Below are positions 32,895-45,641 of a stretch of 64,000 nt of DNA, one piece after another. The DNA comes from Torreya grandis (lineage: Eukaryota; Streptophyta; Pinopsida; Cupressales; Taxaceae): positions 72,501 through 136,500 of the forward strand of contig JARHVA010005485.1 of the NCBI GenBank assembly GCA_037957365.1. The letters run 5' to 3'. The notes beneath the pieces were generated by a model. It was not told the origin of the DNA and did not search any database. It saw nothing but the letters and a program-made list of their open reading frames with translations. The stretch's first letter is position 1, and every line of letters starts with the position of its first letter. The translations under genes and the position numbers were made by a program.

Positions 32895-34496
32895 CCATCC
32901 ATAGACACGTTAACATTATTCCTACTTTTCCTATCTATTTGATCATCTATGCCTACCCCGATACCTGGGAGGTCCTTGACGTAATTTCAATCCCTCGACT
33001 TAAACTTTTTTACATTCCTCTTTTAACCAGGCAGCCACCGACATCAGTTAGCATGCCGAGATGGCACTCTCCTAACCGATGTCGGTCACTTCATGACCGA
33101 TGTCGGCAGGTTAGTGACCGACGTCGGTTGCTGGTCGGTCGATGCCAGCGATATCGCCGACGTCGACGACTGGTTCGGCCCTAGGGCCGAACGGGGCGAG
33201 CCCTAATTTTTAGGGCTTCCCCATCTTGTCTCCTAAACTACCCAAAAAACCCTCTCAATTGCTCCTAAACTCTCCTAGCCAACCTACCTACCTTCCTAGC
33301 TACCCCCCCTCAATCTCTGCCTAAAATAACAAAAACTTCAAAAATAAATTCAAAACCAAAATGCATCAAACAGGGTTCAGAGACCCTCCTACCTCATCCC
33401 ATCGATGTCGGCATGGTGGCACGATAGGCACCGCTGGTGGTGGTGGACCTCCCGTTGGTCCCCTACTCCCCTCTGCCATCGCTTTTGTCATCTTGGCTCT
33501 GCAGACTTCACTTGGCCCACACGCATCCCTGCAGCGTCCAATCAACTCCTTTTCTCCACCAATGCTCTTCTGCCACCTCGCACCACTCCTTGGTCAGCTC
33601 TAGGTCACTTTCACTCAACAAACTACCATAGCTCCTTTTTCTCTTCCAATCAAATAGCAAATGACTTTTGGTGGGCCGCCAATCCGGTTTTATTAGATTT
33701 GGCAGGCCGCTGACGTCGGCATCGGCGTGCCCTAGGCTGCCGACGTCGGCCGATTTTTGTCGACGTCGGTCTCTTTTGGACACCGACGTTGGTTACATAG
33801 CTGATGTCGGTGGCCTTCAAACCTTTTATCCCTCTTCTAAATAACCAAAATCATGTCCCTAGTCAAGTCAAGTCCTTCAGACCATGTCATTTTGGCCCCC
33901 TGGGGCATCTTTTACATTACTTTTCGCATCCATCCGTCGACCCCCGGACCATCAGAGATCATGCCCATCTCCTAAACCGTGACCACTTCCAAGACAACAT
34001 TTACCTTGGTTGTTTTTTGCCTTTATGCTACCTCACGATTGGTTAGCAGAATTGTCCGCAGACTATTTTTGACCCTTCGCAAGTATAGGATCGCGAGCCA
34101 GTTGATCCCTACTACTTGTGGCTTTTTCGTGTCTCTGGGAGCACTTCCTGAGCCTGGGATACCTGGAACATGATGACCATTTGGAGCTTTGGCTTAGATT
34201 GAGTGACCCGATCAGCAGATGACTAAATGCTGGGGCCCGGTTACTTCAATTTTGGCACTCCTTGACCCTCAACATGCGACAATTTGACCCGACCCTCCCG
34301 TGAAGTGGACTACGTGCAATCACGACTACTGCAACATTTTCACTCACTCTCTTCTATCCATTTCTCTATCAAATCGACACTTGATCTTCGGTTCCCTTCT
34401 CTCGACTATCGCTTTGAGGGGGGAACACCTCATCCTTTTCCTGGGGTAACCAACTCCTATTTTTGTCTTGCAGTTCGTCAAGAACAACCAACAAGA
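32895..34496 (+). other. TE-F 3' non-coding region with more palindromes
   Basis: Two further groups of ACCGACGTCGGT-like elements lie at about 33036-33172 and 33711-33812. Open frames at 33361-33783 are on both strands of GC-rich sequence and are not recognisable. If the antisense ORF was transcribed from the right side, its promoter would lie here. Confidence 0.6.
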
Positions 34497-34510
34497 CAAA
34501 AAGGGGCAAA
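34497..34510 (+). other. TE-F polypurine tract
   Basis: AAAAAGGGGCAAA directly before the right LTR (TGTAGACACC); one C interrupts the purines. Confidence 0.75.
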
Positions 34511-35899
34511 TGTAGACACCGCAAATGTGTCTGCACCTTGGTCCTCCCCCTTATTCGCCTTAAACCCATATCCTAACCCTTGGCCTTCATATGATTAAAA
34601 TAACTTAAATATTTTAAAGTGGCCCCCTTTCCACCCCACCCTTGCCACCTTGGATCCTCCCTTGAATCCCTCCACCTTCCCCCTAGCATTTATTATGTCA
34701 AATCTCCTCATTATCTTCCCCCCACGCCCATTTAAGCATCCTCGTGATCGTTCTTCCCACAACCCCTCGCCCGGCAGCGTGCAAGAATGGGCAGAGGCTA
34801 TTTTTAGTCTTTGTCCCCATTCTACCACCGCCGACGTCGGCGACCCTTCAGCCGACGTCGGCAAAACTGCCGGCATCGGCAGCCTTCAATACCCCTTTCT
34901 GCATCCGTTGCAGCCCCTGGACCCTTGAGCTCGCAAACAGAATCCTCTTGGCGCTTTGGCATTCGACTCTCTTCTCTCTGGATCTCGTGCAACAGTAGCA
35001 ACAGAGGCAGGGACTCTAGATCAGGGATTTCTTCTTGCAACAAGTCTTTCGTGGCTCTAACTACAGCTCCTCCATTCTTCAGTCAGCAAGCCAAAAGGTA
35101 AGCAATTTCATTGTTTTATTTCATTCTTTCATCTAGTCTCAGTTACCTATCCTATCTACTGTCTTCTACTTGCTGTGTCCTTCCCCTGAGAGGCTGAAAA
35201 GCCTTCTCAGAACCTGTCCCCTGTCCATCTTCCTCCTTTCCTGTCCCCCTTTTAATCTAGTCCCAGACAACTTCCTCATCCCTCCTGCCAACAAAAGACC
35301 CTACATAGGGCACCCAACCAGACCTAGACCATTCTCCAAACCATTCAAGCACATCCATAAACTCTGTCTCAGACCCATCCACGGACCAGAACCAAACCAG
35401 ACCCGACCACAGGCCACAACCCTGACCGACGCCGGTCACTTCCCTAACCGACGTTGGCAGGATAACCGACGTCGGCAGATCAGCTAACCGACGCCGGTGA
35501 CATTTCTGACCTCGGCGATTGTCATCAGCCCGACAACTCCTTTAGGTAATCATTTTGTCTTTTCTTTCCTTTCCAATTTGTTTATCACTTTTGTATTCTG
35601 GCATTCTATATTTCCTTGATCTTTTATCTGTCTGTTATCAGTGGGTTGACCTCCCTTGAGGAAGTTTTCACACTTCCGGGAACAAGCTTTTGCTTGGCAA
35701 CCCACCGCCTATCCATCTAACATTTTCTTGTCCAAGTTCCTTTTCTTTGCAGGTGTCATTCCTCCACAGCCAAAGAGGGGTGCTCACAAGCATCTGGATT
35801 ACGGTGCGCAGTCTTTATCCAGGTACTTCTAGCCTTGACCATTTCTTTAGTTTCTTTATTCATCTTCTGAATGTAGAAAGCGAATTAGCGATAGAAACA
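34511..35899 (+). repeat. TE-F 3' LTR
   Basis: 1389 bp, about 96 percent identical by eye to the 5' LTR. The palindromes are at about 34827-34880 and 35424-35510. In the second group several CG-containing copies are intact where the 5' LTR has TG or CA (for example TAACCGACGTCGG here against TAACTGACGTCGG). Confidence 0.95.
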
Positions 35900-35904
35900 A
35901 TCTT

Positions 35905-36870
35905 GATATTTATGGGTGTGATACATGTTTACTCCTCCATCCTCCTTGTGATACTATTAAATATATTGATGTAGATGTAGAGGAACCTAAGTTTTCATCT
36001 AAAGATGATGAGATTTAGACATTTGATTATCAAATATCCCAAAGGAAAGTGTTTTCCTCCATAGAATTACTGAGTGTTACCATTATTAATCAATTTTGGA
36101 GTGTAGTACAAAAGGTATGTGTCCCAAATTATAAATTTTATTGTGATGTAAACATGACATAAGCATATGAATTACCCAATCATTATTTTGAATTCTCAAG
36201 ATCTATGATGATTAAGAAGTATGACGGGGGAATTCCTTCAATTGAGGACAAGTAGCTATTACTTAATGTAGTAGTTGCCCAAGAGAAATAATATAGTTTA
36301 AGAAGTAAGAAACAAGGTGATGTTCTTCAAGAGACCACCCCTAAAAATCCAAGGGTAGGGGATGCAAGTAAAGAAGTTAAAAAACTAAAGAAGTCTATAT
36401 TCCTTCCAAATTAATACCTACTTCCCAAGTTGTTAAATAGAGAGGTGCTCTATCCAAGAATAGAGAACCTATACTATCTAGTATCCCTAAGGGTTTAATG
36501 ATGTAAGATAAAACCCACCCTTTAAGACTACTATTAGGAATGCTAATTCATCCCATCTTATTTCACTTATGACTATAAATGACTATATTCCAACCAAAGG
36601 TGTTATCACCCTTCCTGTGAATACACCCCTTCCTTATTATATCATGTGTGATATGCCCCAAGTGTTGAGCCAACTAAAAATAATGTGCTACTTATTTCAC
36701 TACTAAGAGTACCTAAACATAAGAATAGGGCATTTGAGTATTTGAAATTTAGTGAGAATGCATCTACAAATGAGATGACTCACCCCAAACACTCCCAAAA
36801 GATGATGAAGAGTAAAATGAGGTTATTGAAATAGCCTCAAAGGTTTATTTTGGGGTTTCATTAATAGAAA
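35905..36870 (+). pseudogene. TE-E gag, C-terminal part and linker
   Basis: Continues from 18437 after TE-F. The first codons give YGCDTCLLLHPPCDTIKYID, completing the Cys/His-rich stretch begun by VDCDLC. Next IEDK and YSLRSKKQGDVLQETTP, with YSLRS a common Gag-Pol linker motif. Beyond 36400 only scattered recognisable residues remain. Confidence 0.6.
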
Positions 36871-37399
36871 ATCATTTGGATGTGGACCTATTTTACACCA
36901 CCTTACTGATTAATGGCTTGATTGTTCACAATTATGTGTTTGATTCTAGAGCATCTTGCAGCATGATGCCCTTGGGTGTCCTTAATAATCTTGGGGTGAA
37001 AATCACATATGATTTTGGTAAGTGTTACACCATAGACTCATGAGAGGTACTAATTTTTTGACAAGTTAAAGGGTTGGTATTGCAGTTGGTAGTTCATCCA
37101 GGTAAGTTTTTGAATATGGATGTGGTAGTTGTGGACTACCTGCCTAAGTGGGGGATGTTGCTATAATAAAAATGGGCTGGCATCATGGGTGGTAGTGTGT
37201 AGATGGACCCTTCCTATGCCACCATTCCATGGAAATATTTTCAAACTTCATAGAGAGACTAAGATGTTACATGTACTAGAAGATCCAAATAAATCTCTAA
37301 ATGAGGTTTTGTACACTAATGTGGAATTGGGTATCTTTATTTGGAATGCAGATATTTTTGAAAAAATAATTATTATTGATGCTAGATTTTAAAATGTAA
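36871..37399 (+). pseudogene. TE-E protease region
   Basis: LLINGLIVHNYVFDSRAS at about 36901-36953 is the retroviral-type protease active site. The expected D-S-G-A is D-S-R-A (codons 36942-36953), with Gly changed to Arg. MDVVVVDYLPKWGMLL at about 37110-37155, then SYATIP-like and LHRETKMLHVLEDPNKSLNE and VLYTNVELGIFIWNAD, match the conserved sequence after protease in this lineage (VVIDVPDxWGMLLSRxW, EDPNxP). Stops and frame changes throughout. Confidence 0.75.
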
Positions 37400-38050
37400 G
37401 TGATGAAATTTATAAAATGTCTTTTGATAGGGCTTACTCAAATATTGGAAAATGGAGTTGGGGTTGTCTTTTATGCCCCTAATAATAAATCTTTCATGTT
37501 TTCTTTCAAGTTGTCATTTGAGTGCATGAATAATATTATTGAGTATGAGGCACTCTTGCTTGGTTTGAGAATTTCTTGTGAATATGGAATTAAAATTTTG
37601 ATTGTGAAGGGTGATTTTGAGTTAGTGGTTAAGCAAGTATGCAATGTTTATGCCACCAACAATAAAAAGTTGAAATAATATAAGAATGTTGTATGTGATT
37701 TGATAGAATTATTTGATGCTTTTAATATTTGTTATCATGATAGAATTTTCAATGAGAAATATAATAAAATTGAAAGGTTGGGTGCTCAATTTAAAATTGA
37801 AAATATGAACCCTTACTATTAGTATCAAGTGGAAGTGCTTTTTAGACCTTAAATCCTAGACAATATTAATCATTGGCAATTTTTTGACGATGATGATCAT
37901 ATTAGAAGGTTTCTAAATTTTGAAGCTAAATTTAAAGATCAAATTATAGATTTGGAATCCATGGTTTAGACCTATCATGGGAAGGAAACCTTGTTTGGAA
38001 AGGACATAAATAAGTTAAACATTATCCCTAGGGGATTGATGAGTTTGGAG
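37400..38050 (+). pseudogene. TE-E RNase H-like domain upstream of RT
   Basis: The open frame 37400-37678 contains NGVGVVFYAPNNKSFMFSFK, CMNNIIEYEALLLGLRISCE and KILIVKGDFELVVKQVCN. This is the E...D pattern of an archaeal/plant-type RNase HI (family: GAGVVL, CTNNxAEYEALLLGL, GDSELVxxQV). It lies before RT, not after it as in TE-F. The first catalytic Asp position near 37415 is lost or out of frame. The downstream YQVEVLFRP and NHWQFFDDDDHIRRFL match the spacer found in the same lineage. Confidence 0.75.
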
Positions 38051-39590
38051 GCATCTTTTGATGGAGTAAACCAAATTAAAACTAGAGACTCATTTATCTC
38101 AAGAGATGTAATTGAATGCAATTTGGACTCTACTAAACATCCATAAAATGTATAGATGGGTACTTAATTGAGTGAAATAGAGAATTAATCTTACATGTAA
38201 CTACTAAAAAAGTACTAGGATTGTTGGCTTGGTCTCGAACTAAAAGTGTACATAAAATATTTATTTCAACATGTCATCCCATTACAACCTTATAGCAAGC
38301 ATTTCAAGCATAAATAAAGACCTATTAACCCCATATGGGGCACCAAAATATGGGATGAGTTAAAGAAGACAAGGGATAGTGGGATTATTCAACCCATCAA
38401 GTATTTGTCATGGGTGGAAAATTTAGTCCCCATTAGAAATAAAAATGGTGGCATCCACTTGTGCATGGATTTATGATATTCGAATAAAGCTTATTTGAAA
38501 GATAATTACCCCTAACTAATATATATAACCTACTACAAAGTGTTATAAGATCAGATATTTTATCCACTTTAGATGGTTTGTCAAAGTACAACCAAGTTTT
38601 GGTGAAAGAGTCTAAGAGACCCAAAACTACATTTATAATGTCGTGGGGCACTTATGTCTATATGAGAATGCCTTTCAGGTTAATGAATGCTAATGTAATG
38701 TTTCAAAGGGATATGGATGTCACTTTGAATAGGTTCATTGATGTGTATTAGGATGATATTATAGTATACTCCAAAAATAGAAAAGATCATTTGGAGCATC
38801 TAGAGAAAGTGTTCCTTAGATGCAAGTAGTTTGGCATTTCCCTTAATCTAAAGAAGTGTCACTTCAGAGTATAAAAGGATAAGCTACTAAGATATATAGT
38901 GTCTAATAATGGTGTCAATATAGACCCTAAAAGAGTGGAATCCATTGAAAAAGTGCTTATCCCATAGTCCAAGAAGTGAACACAGTCCTTATTTGGATAA
39001 ATCAACTTTGTAGGAAGGTTTGTGTCTAATTATGTAGAGATCACTCTTCCTATTACTTCCATGTTAAATAAACCCAAATCCATCAAGTGGGAGGAGAAGG
39101 TTATGCAATATTTCAATGATATCAAATGAGATTTAAAGTCTGCCCTTGTCTTTGCTAGTCTTGATTACACAAGAAAATTCCAAATATTCTCTTTTTACAT
39201 CATAGAGTATTGTAGTTGTTGTTATATTGCAAATTAATGATGATGGTCATGAGTATCCCATATATTCTTTAGAAAATATATGCAAGGATTTGAACTAAAT
39301 TATACCATCATTGAAAATCAAGATTTATCCCTTTTGAAAGCTATTAAGATGTTTAGACCTTGCATCCTGAGTTCAATTATTTTTTCATATGTCTCTAATA
39401 CAATGGTTAAAGACACCTTGGCTTAGATTGAAGCATTAATTAAGAGATGTAGGTGGATTAACAAGTCTTAAGAGTAAGACATCAATATCTAGACCACCAA
39501 GTTGGTGAGAGGAATGGGTGTAGCCATGCTCATGGTTGAGACCAATTTGTAATCTGTTAAGGTAAATAATATTTTTTTCAGTGTTGATGA
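38051..39590 (+). pseudogene. TE-E reverse transcriptase and remnant of RNase H
   Basis: RT motifs: LDGLSKYNQVLVKESKRPKT (about 38570-38630), MRMPFRLMNANVMFQRDMDV (38660-38720), and VY-stop-DDIIVYSKN (38743-38770). The catalytic box reads Y-stop-D-D at 38746-38757. LNLKKCHFRV, NFVGRFVSNYVEITLPI and SMLNKPKSIKWEEKVMQYF follow. RNase H is barely recognisable (ALVFASLDYTRKFQIFSF). Many stops, so inactive. Confidence 0.8.
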
Positions 39591-40871
39591 TTCTTTGAAT
39601 AGAATTATCATGTCTTCATGGTATAAATACATTGTTTTTAACTTGAAGATTCTAAATTTTCCCCCTAACTTAGATAAGAATTATAGGAGAACTCTTAAAA
39701 TTATTTTCCAAAAGTATCTCTTGACTAAAAATAGACTGGCATGGAAAATTCCGGATGGGGTTCTCTTAAGGTATAGGGTAGAGGAAAAAACCATTAATTT
39801 AATTGAATACTTTCATAGGGGGTGTGTGGTGGTCATTCTACACCTAAATTCATAGCTCATAAGATTTTGAGAGCTAGTTAGTAGTGGTCATCACTATTCA
39901 AGGATGTTGCTTAGAATGTTAGAAAGTGTGAGAAATGTCATCATTTTTCTAGAAGCTTAAAAGATTATAATTATCTTCCCTTATATTCTATAATGATTGA
40001 AGGCACATTTAGACAATGGGGAATGGACTTCATTGGTGAGATCATTGTTTTGTTAAGTGATAGACATAGGTGGATACTGGTTATAATTGATTACTTCATG
40101 ACATGGGTTGAATTGGTCCCTATAAATAAGGCCACACATTAGGTGATTATGGACTTTCTATTGAATCAAATTATTTGTAGAGTCAGTGTGCCTATTAAAG
40201 TAATAGATGGTAATGACATGAATTTCAAAGCTAAACCTATGGCTACATTATGCAAAGAATATGGGATCACATTTAATTACACTTCTAATTACAACCCTCA
40301 AGGGAATGGGCAAGTAGAATGTAGTAATAAGAACTTGCTTAAAATCATTATATGAAATTTGGAAGATAACAAGAAGTGGGATGAACATATGAAGTTTTCC
40401 TTATGGGATGATATGATTACACTTAAGAGAGCTATAGGTAAAATCCCTTTTGAGATTTTTTATAGAGATCAACCTATTTTTACTATGAATTTGTAGTTAC
40501 CAACCTATTAGTTCATGCAACAGTTAGAAGAAGATGAAGAAATTAACCACTATGAAAGTAGAATGAACTAGATTATTGACCCTAATGAAACTAGAAGGCA
40601 AGCTCATGATAGAAACCTCAATTTCAAGGAAAGACTCAAAATGATATTCATTAGGAAGGTCACTCCAATATATTTTTAGGTATGAGATCTTGTTTTACTT
40701 TAGAATAACAGACATGAAGATAAAGGTAAACATGGTAAATTTGATGCCTTGTGGATGGGCCCTTATTTCATTGACTTTAAAATTGGGGAACACACCTTCT
40801 TGAGAGATTTGTATGGTGATATACTAGAGCTTCTAGTTAATGGTAGACATCTCAAAAAATTCCTTGAATGA
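39591..40871 (+). pseudogene. TE-E integrase
   Basis: The N-terminal part is open (39595-39855: MSSWYKYIVFNLKIL, PPNLDKNYRRTLKII, IVEE-like and IEYFHRGCVVVILH), then CEKCHHFSR of the zinc module. The core shows WGMDFIGEI (first Asp, about 40018), VIDGNDMNF (second Asp region, TDN changed to DGN) and NYNPQGNGQVECSNKNLLK (Glu, about 40291). The C-terminal part has KGKHGKFDALWMGPYFI and LLVNGRHLKKFLE, ending at TGA 40871. No chromodomain. Confidence 0.8.
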
Positions 40872-41156
40872 GTCTGTATTTGTGTATAATAATGTATAGT
40901 GTATAGTTTCATTGTTTGGTTTCCCCTCTATGTTGGCCCTTGTTTGTATAGTTATTTTGGTGTTTTATCATGTGTTTGTTCTCAAATCCTCTTGATATGT
41001 TTTTGTCTATGTGCCCTTGTTTTATTGGGTCTTCATGGGAGTTTGTTATGAAATTTATAAATTTTGACTCTATGGCCCAAGGGATTGGCACCTGATCTAG
41101 TTTTTTGAGGTTCTTTACACACCCACAAGGGGTGTGCATCCCTAGGTGAGAGCTAG
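40872..41156 (+). other. TE-E 3' untranslated region
   Basis: No coding content. The bases before the LTR (GGTGAGAGCTAG) are a weak candidate for the polypurine tract. Confidence 0.5.
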
Positions 41157-41221
41157 TGTTAGTACCCATATCCAAAATAAATAATCTATGCCCTATTTTT
41201 GAGATATGAGTCCCTAAAATA

Positions 41222-42162
41222 ATTCAAATATTTCCCCAAATTCATAAATGTGTACCTAAAACAAAACTCCACTTCCACAATCAAGTCATGAAAATCTCGA
41301 TCTTGTAATTGCTTTGTGAAAACATTGTGAAAAGTTGGTTTATACTAACATTTAACATTTTTATGTTTTAGTGGCACTGTAGGATCCATGATAAAAATTT
41401 ATCTATGATGAATAAAAAATGACTAATTGTTTTAAAAATACTAAGTCCAAATACCCCTGTAGTGGGCAAAAGGGCAATGCAAAATTTTTAAAGCAAATCA
41501 CAAATGTTCATATTTGCATTTTTACAAATTGTATCCAGCCTTCAAAGTTTTGCCATGGAAATATAAGTAAACCATATGGAGGCTATAATACCCATGTGGT
41601 ACCAAATGGAAGATCAAAGGTTTGTAATGTTTCAAAAAACCATTCCATGGGTTTTCAAATCCATGTGGAGTTAATCTATAAACAAAAGTTTTAAACTCTA
41701 AACGATAAAGCAAAGACATGAATGGAAGTAAAGAGTTGATGTGGGGGGTTGGAACATAAATATGTAATGGAGTTTTTAGATTTGAATGAAAGTTTGCAAT
41801 GTGAAATTACATGTGATTCCATAAAGTCTACAAGAAGGTGTGGGCCCACATGAAAGGGGCTAGATATAACTTCCACAATAAAATACAACTTTGTAATTGA
41901 AAATTGTAAATTACATGCCCAATTCCAAAATCTAGTGGAGAAATTAGTTGAAAATATAGGTTTGAAATTTTCAAAGTGAAAATTAAATCTAGAGCTCCCA
42001 AACCCATAGCTCAAATTCTAAGAGAAAGTTTCAAAGTGAAATCCAGGATAAAGGCATTCCACATGGAGGTTAGCATAAGAGTTTTTTCAAAGGGGCCACA
42101 CAAATATTTCTACCCATGCCAAAAGAGTATGATCTATCCACATGGAAGGTCAAATAAAAAAT
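41222..42162 (+). other. LTR segment missing from the TE-E 5' LTR
   Basis: The LTRs align up to CCCTAAAATAA and again from GGTT(C/T)TTAAA. About 940 bp between them exists only here. No target duplication or terminal repeat suggests an insertion, so a deletion in the 5' LTR is more likely. Small open frames inside (41419-41694, 41691-42014 on the minus strand) are not recognised. Confidence 0.7.
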
Positions 42163-42734
42163 ATGGTTTTTAAAAAGGAATTGAAATAGGGCATCAATGT
42201 GGAAAGATGTGGGCCTCATATAGAATCTCAATGGAGTTTTCAATGTCAAATACAATTTTGACTCAATTATAAATGACATTTGAAATGTCCACAGAACTTA
42301 TAAGGCAAAGTGTAACTTTGCTTTAGTTGTAAAATTGTAATTTGCATCTTGATCTCCCAAGACCACAAGAGTGGATGATAAAGATATATATAGAAAAAGC
42401 AACTATGAAATGCAAAGTCTCCAATTGAAATTTGTAAATTGAATTTCAGACTCCCAAACCTATCGAGCATAAAGGTCAAAGAAACCATTGAGAATAGAAG
42501 GAGCATGTGTCATCATTCTAATTAGAGATGACTTGAAAGAATAAAATTCCAAGTGTAGTTTTTTACCCTCTCTACATTGTCAAATATCAATGTTGATGAC
42601 TTCATGGTTGAAGAACCTTTAAAAGTTGAGGAACTTTCTACAAACAATGGAACCTGACAAAAATCAAGCTAGAATTGAAGATGTTATTAAACAAAATAAC
42701 ATTGGGGGTCCTTGTCACCACATATCAAGTCATA

Positions 42735-43330
42735 AAATATATTGTATACTTATTAGTTTCTCTATAGTCTATTTATTTAGAATGATGTTGTTGACTTTAT
42801 ATATTTCTTTGCCTAAACTTAAGCCTCCTTGTAATGGAAAGGTAGTTGATTATGGTCCATCAATAGGAAAAATTGGTGTTTTATTCCTCTCACCTTACAT
42901 TATTACACTAGGAACTGGTGACATTAATCCTTGTGTATCATCATTTGGGGCTAACCAATATGATGAGACTGATGAGGAAGAAAAAGAGAAAAAAACTCCT
43001 TTTTCAACTGATTTTATTTTTCAATAAACATTGGTGCTCTCATAGATTTTAGTGTTCTTGTTTGGATCCAAGTAAATGCTGGCTAGATATTAGGATTTGG
43101 AATGCTTGGTATGGCCATGGGTATATAAATCTATAGTTTATTAATAGATACCCCTTTATATTGACATCACAAACCTAGAGGAAGTCCCTTGACTCGAATA
43201 ACCTAGGTGATAGTTGCATCATTTAGGAAATGGCACAAGTAGGTTCCTAATGATAGGTCTTTACTATATGAATTTCAAGTTAAGGAATTTTTCATTTAAG
43301 GAAGTAGGAACCTTGATCATACAAATGCAT
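42735..43330 (+). pseudogene. NRT1/PTR-family (NPF) transporter fragment captured in the TE-E 3' LTR
   Basis: Second copy of the fragment at 13639-14230 and the better preserved in places. The open frame 42626-43027 includes LISFSIVYLFRMMLLTLYIS, LPKLKPPCNGKVVDYG, SPYIITLGTGDINPCVSSFG and ANQYDETDEEEKEKK. Beyond its stop come NIGALIDFSVLVWIQVNAG, LGFGMLGMAMGI, RGSPLTRIT and VIVASFRKWHK, and LDHTNAFLVFDRA. This spans roughly transmembrane helices 3 to 6 of an NPF protein. The first 100 bases of the open frame are not NPF. Non-functional. Confidence 0.85.
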
Positions 43331-45641
43331 TCCTAGTCTTTGACAGAGCTATATTAGAGACATACAATGATAAAATGCACTCTAGAGGGAGACACGTAGC
43401 CAAAAAGTAATTTTAAGAAGTTGCAAGTTGTAAAATATAGTCTATATCTTTGAGGCTTTTGGAGGAAATTTCAACACAAAAGGAAATATTTCATATTTTT
43501 AAACCTAAAATTTACAAGTCAATTTCCACCACCCATTAGTCAATGCAAGAGGAAGGAGTCAAACATATAAAGGTAATAGTGGAAGCTTCCAAGCCAAATG
43601 CAACTTTAAAAGTTGAAATTTGTAAATTGCAATTGAAGTTCCCAAGTTCATAATAGAAATTTTGGGAAAAAATACATTAGATTAAAATCTACAAAATTAT
43701 GAATTACAAATTTATATCAGACCTCTAGATTTCTTCCAACTTACAAATTTGCACTTGGGGTCCAAAATCTTGCCAAGATAAAAAGTGCAAAATTACAAAA
43801 GGGTTCTAAAGTCCCACATAAGGCAAAAAGGGAGAGAAATATGCCATTTAGATTTATTGATTTTGGTGAAAACCCTAAAACACAAAATAAGATAAGGAAG
43901 CATGGGTAAGTCAACTCAAAAGGTAAAAAGGTAAAACTAAGCTTATTGTTGCATTTTCAAAATTTGATCTCCATGGAAGAAATTTTTTGTAGGGGTTGTG
44001 GACCAAGGTGGGCCATTAGAAGGAGATTTTTCAAATATCCATTGATCCTAAATTGCTTCTATAATATATGTATTAATATAATGCAATAATTACAAAAGTA
44101 TGGGCATTCTTTGGCTTGCACAAGGATGAGGGCAGTTGTCCACAAGATTCTAGCTCAAAAAATGATTAGTTAAAGGCAATGCAAATCAGTTACACATGAA
44201 GATAGAGATATTTTTTTTCTCCCAAGGGAATATACTCCCTCAAGCTTAGGTGTAATGAATTTCCATCTAAGAAGATCAAGGGTTTGTTATTAAACTTCAT
44301 CATGACATGGTCAAGCATTTTTTAGAATGATTTACTTATAAATACATGAGCTTTTGGTATGATCAAGAGCATCTTCCAACTTGAGCATATTCCCAAAATA
44401 TTTTTGGGTGAGAAATTTGTATAATTAAAGAGCGTCTATCCTCTTTACAAGATTGTTGTTGGTTTTTTTAGGTCTTAGGCTCTTTAACTTCTTGAGATAT
44501 GTTGCATGTTTTTTTCTTCCATTATTAAGGTGGTTACATTTGTAAAACCATTAAAAAACATTGAGAGCATAATGTAAATGTCTTCCCTATTTCAGAACAA
44601 ACTCACCATGCTTTTCTCCACATTGACATTCTAAACATACTGTATGTAAGATTTGTTTGTAATATAATGGAAAATAACTATGATTTATGTTGTATCTTGT
44701 CAATGAAATGCAATACGATATTATTTATGCTCTATTTATTGGTTATTTAGTTTTATACTTATCAATGAAAGTTGTTTTGGTCATAGATCCATGTTGTAAA
44801 TTCCTTTCTACATTGTGATTTGGGGATATGTTATTGATAACCATTTAAGGACATTCTGGGTTTATGGATTTGATAGGAGAAAGTGCTTGAATCTCTACTT
44901 TCAATTTATGCTTTAGGGTTTTAAGGATCATTTGAATACTTACATTTCATTAACACCAATGAATGCAAAGCATTACTTATAATTTCCTTACCTTGTTTAC
45001 TAGTCATTTGCATCTTTCAATGAATGATAACATGCTTGTTGAAGGAATTATTATGGTTTGAAATCCACCATGCCACTCTTTAATATACCTAACTCATCCA
45101 ACCTACCCTACCCTATAAATAATACACCCTATTTACTATTTTGAGTGTTATTTTCCTATAGATGCATCAATATTACAAATCTAAAATGTATCTATGTTTT
45201 GGTCTTTAAAGCCTAGCATTGCAATCTTTGATTTGGTCCTTATGATGTCATAAGTTTATTTATAAATTATGGTTGCAATCACATTATTATCTATCTTTAG
45301 TATCTTGTGTCTTATTTAGATCATTTATAGAGCCTGTGCGATAACTCTTCCTGAGTGGATTATGTAAGCTTGGTTATGACCTAGTCATATTTAAGTTTGT
45401 GTGTGTCAATAATCCCCATGGAGATTAAACTCTAGTATCCCTCTATACAAGAAAGCTAACCCATAGGTCTTCTCACCTTGATTTAGGTAGAACTAGAAGT
45501 AACAAGGAGCTAACCATATCCTCTATTAGTGTCTTATAATCATTATATGCATTCAATCCATCCTAATGCTAAAACCTTCCTTGGCTATAGTGACATAATT
45601 CTAGGTTCATCATCCATGTTTTCCATACTACCCAAGTGTAC

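Larger units (their letters stand above)
18438..35899 (+). mobile_element. TE-F: 17.5-kb Tat/Ogre-type Ty3/gypsy retrotransposon with antisense ORF
   Basis: LTRs of 1387 and 1389 bp (18438-19824, 34511-35899) both start TGTAGACACC and end GAAACA; target duplication ATCTT; PBS at 19828; polypurine tract before the right LTR. Internal order on the plus strand: gag with two CX2HX4HX4C knuckles, protease, RT, RNase H, a second (archaeal-like) RNase H, integrase, then 1.9 kb of non-coding sequence, then an ORF on the opposite strand with a plant mobile domain. The second RNase H and an extra ORF downstream of pol are features of the Tat/Ogre lineage. LTRs differ by about 4 percent by eye, so TE-F is much younger than its host TE-E. 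The GC content is visibly higher than in the surrounding sequence. Confidence 0.95.

Noticed and set aside
33361..33783. Overlapping open frames on both strands before the TE-F 3' LTR
   Set aside because: No domain, strong overlap on both strands, and GC-rich repeats explain the lack of stops.
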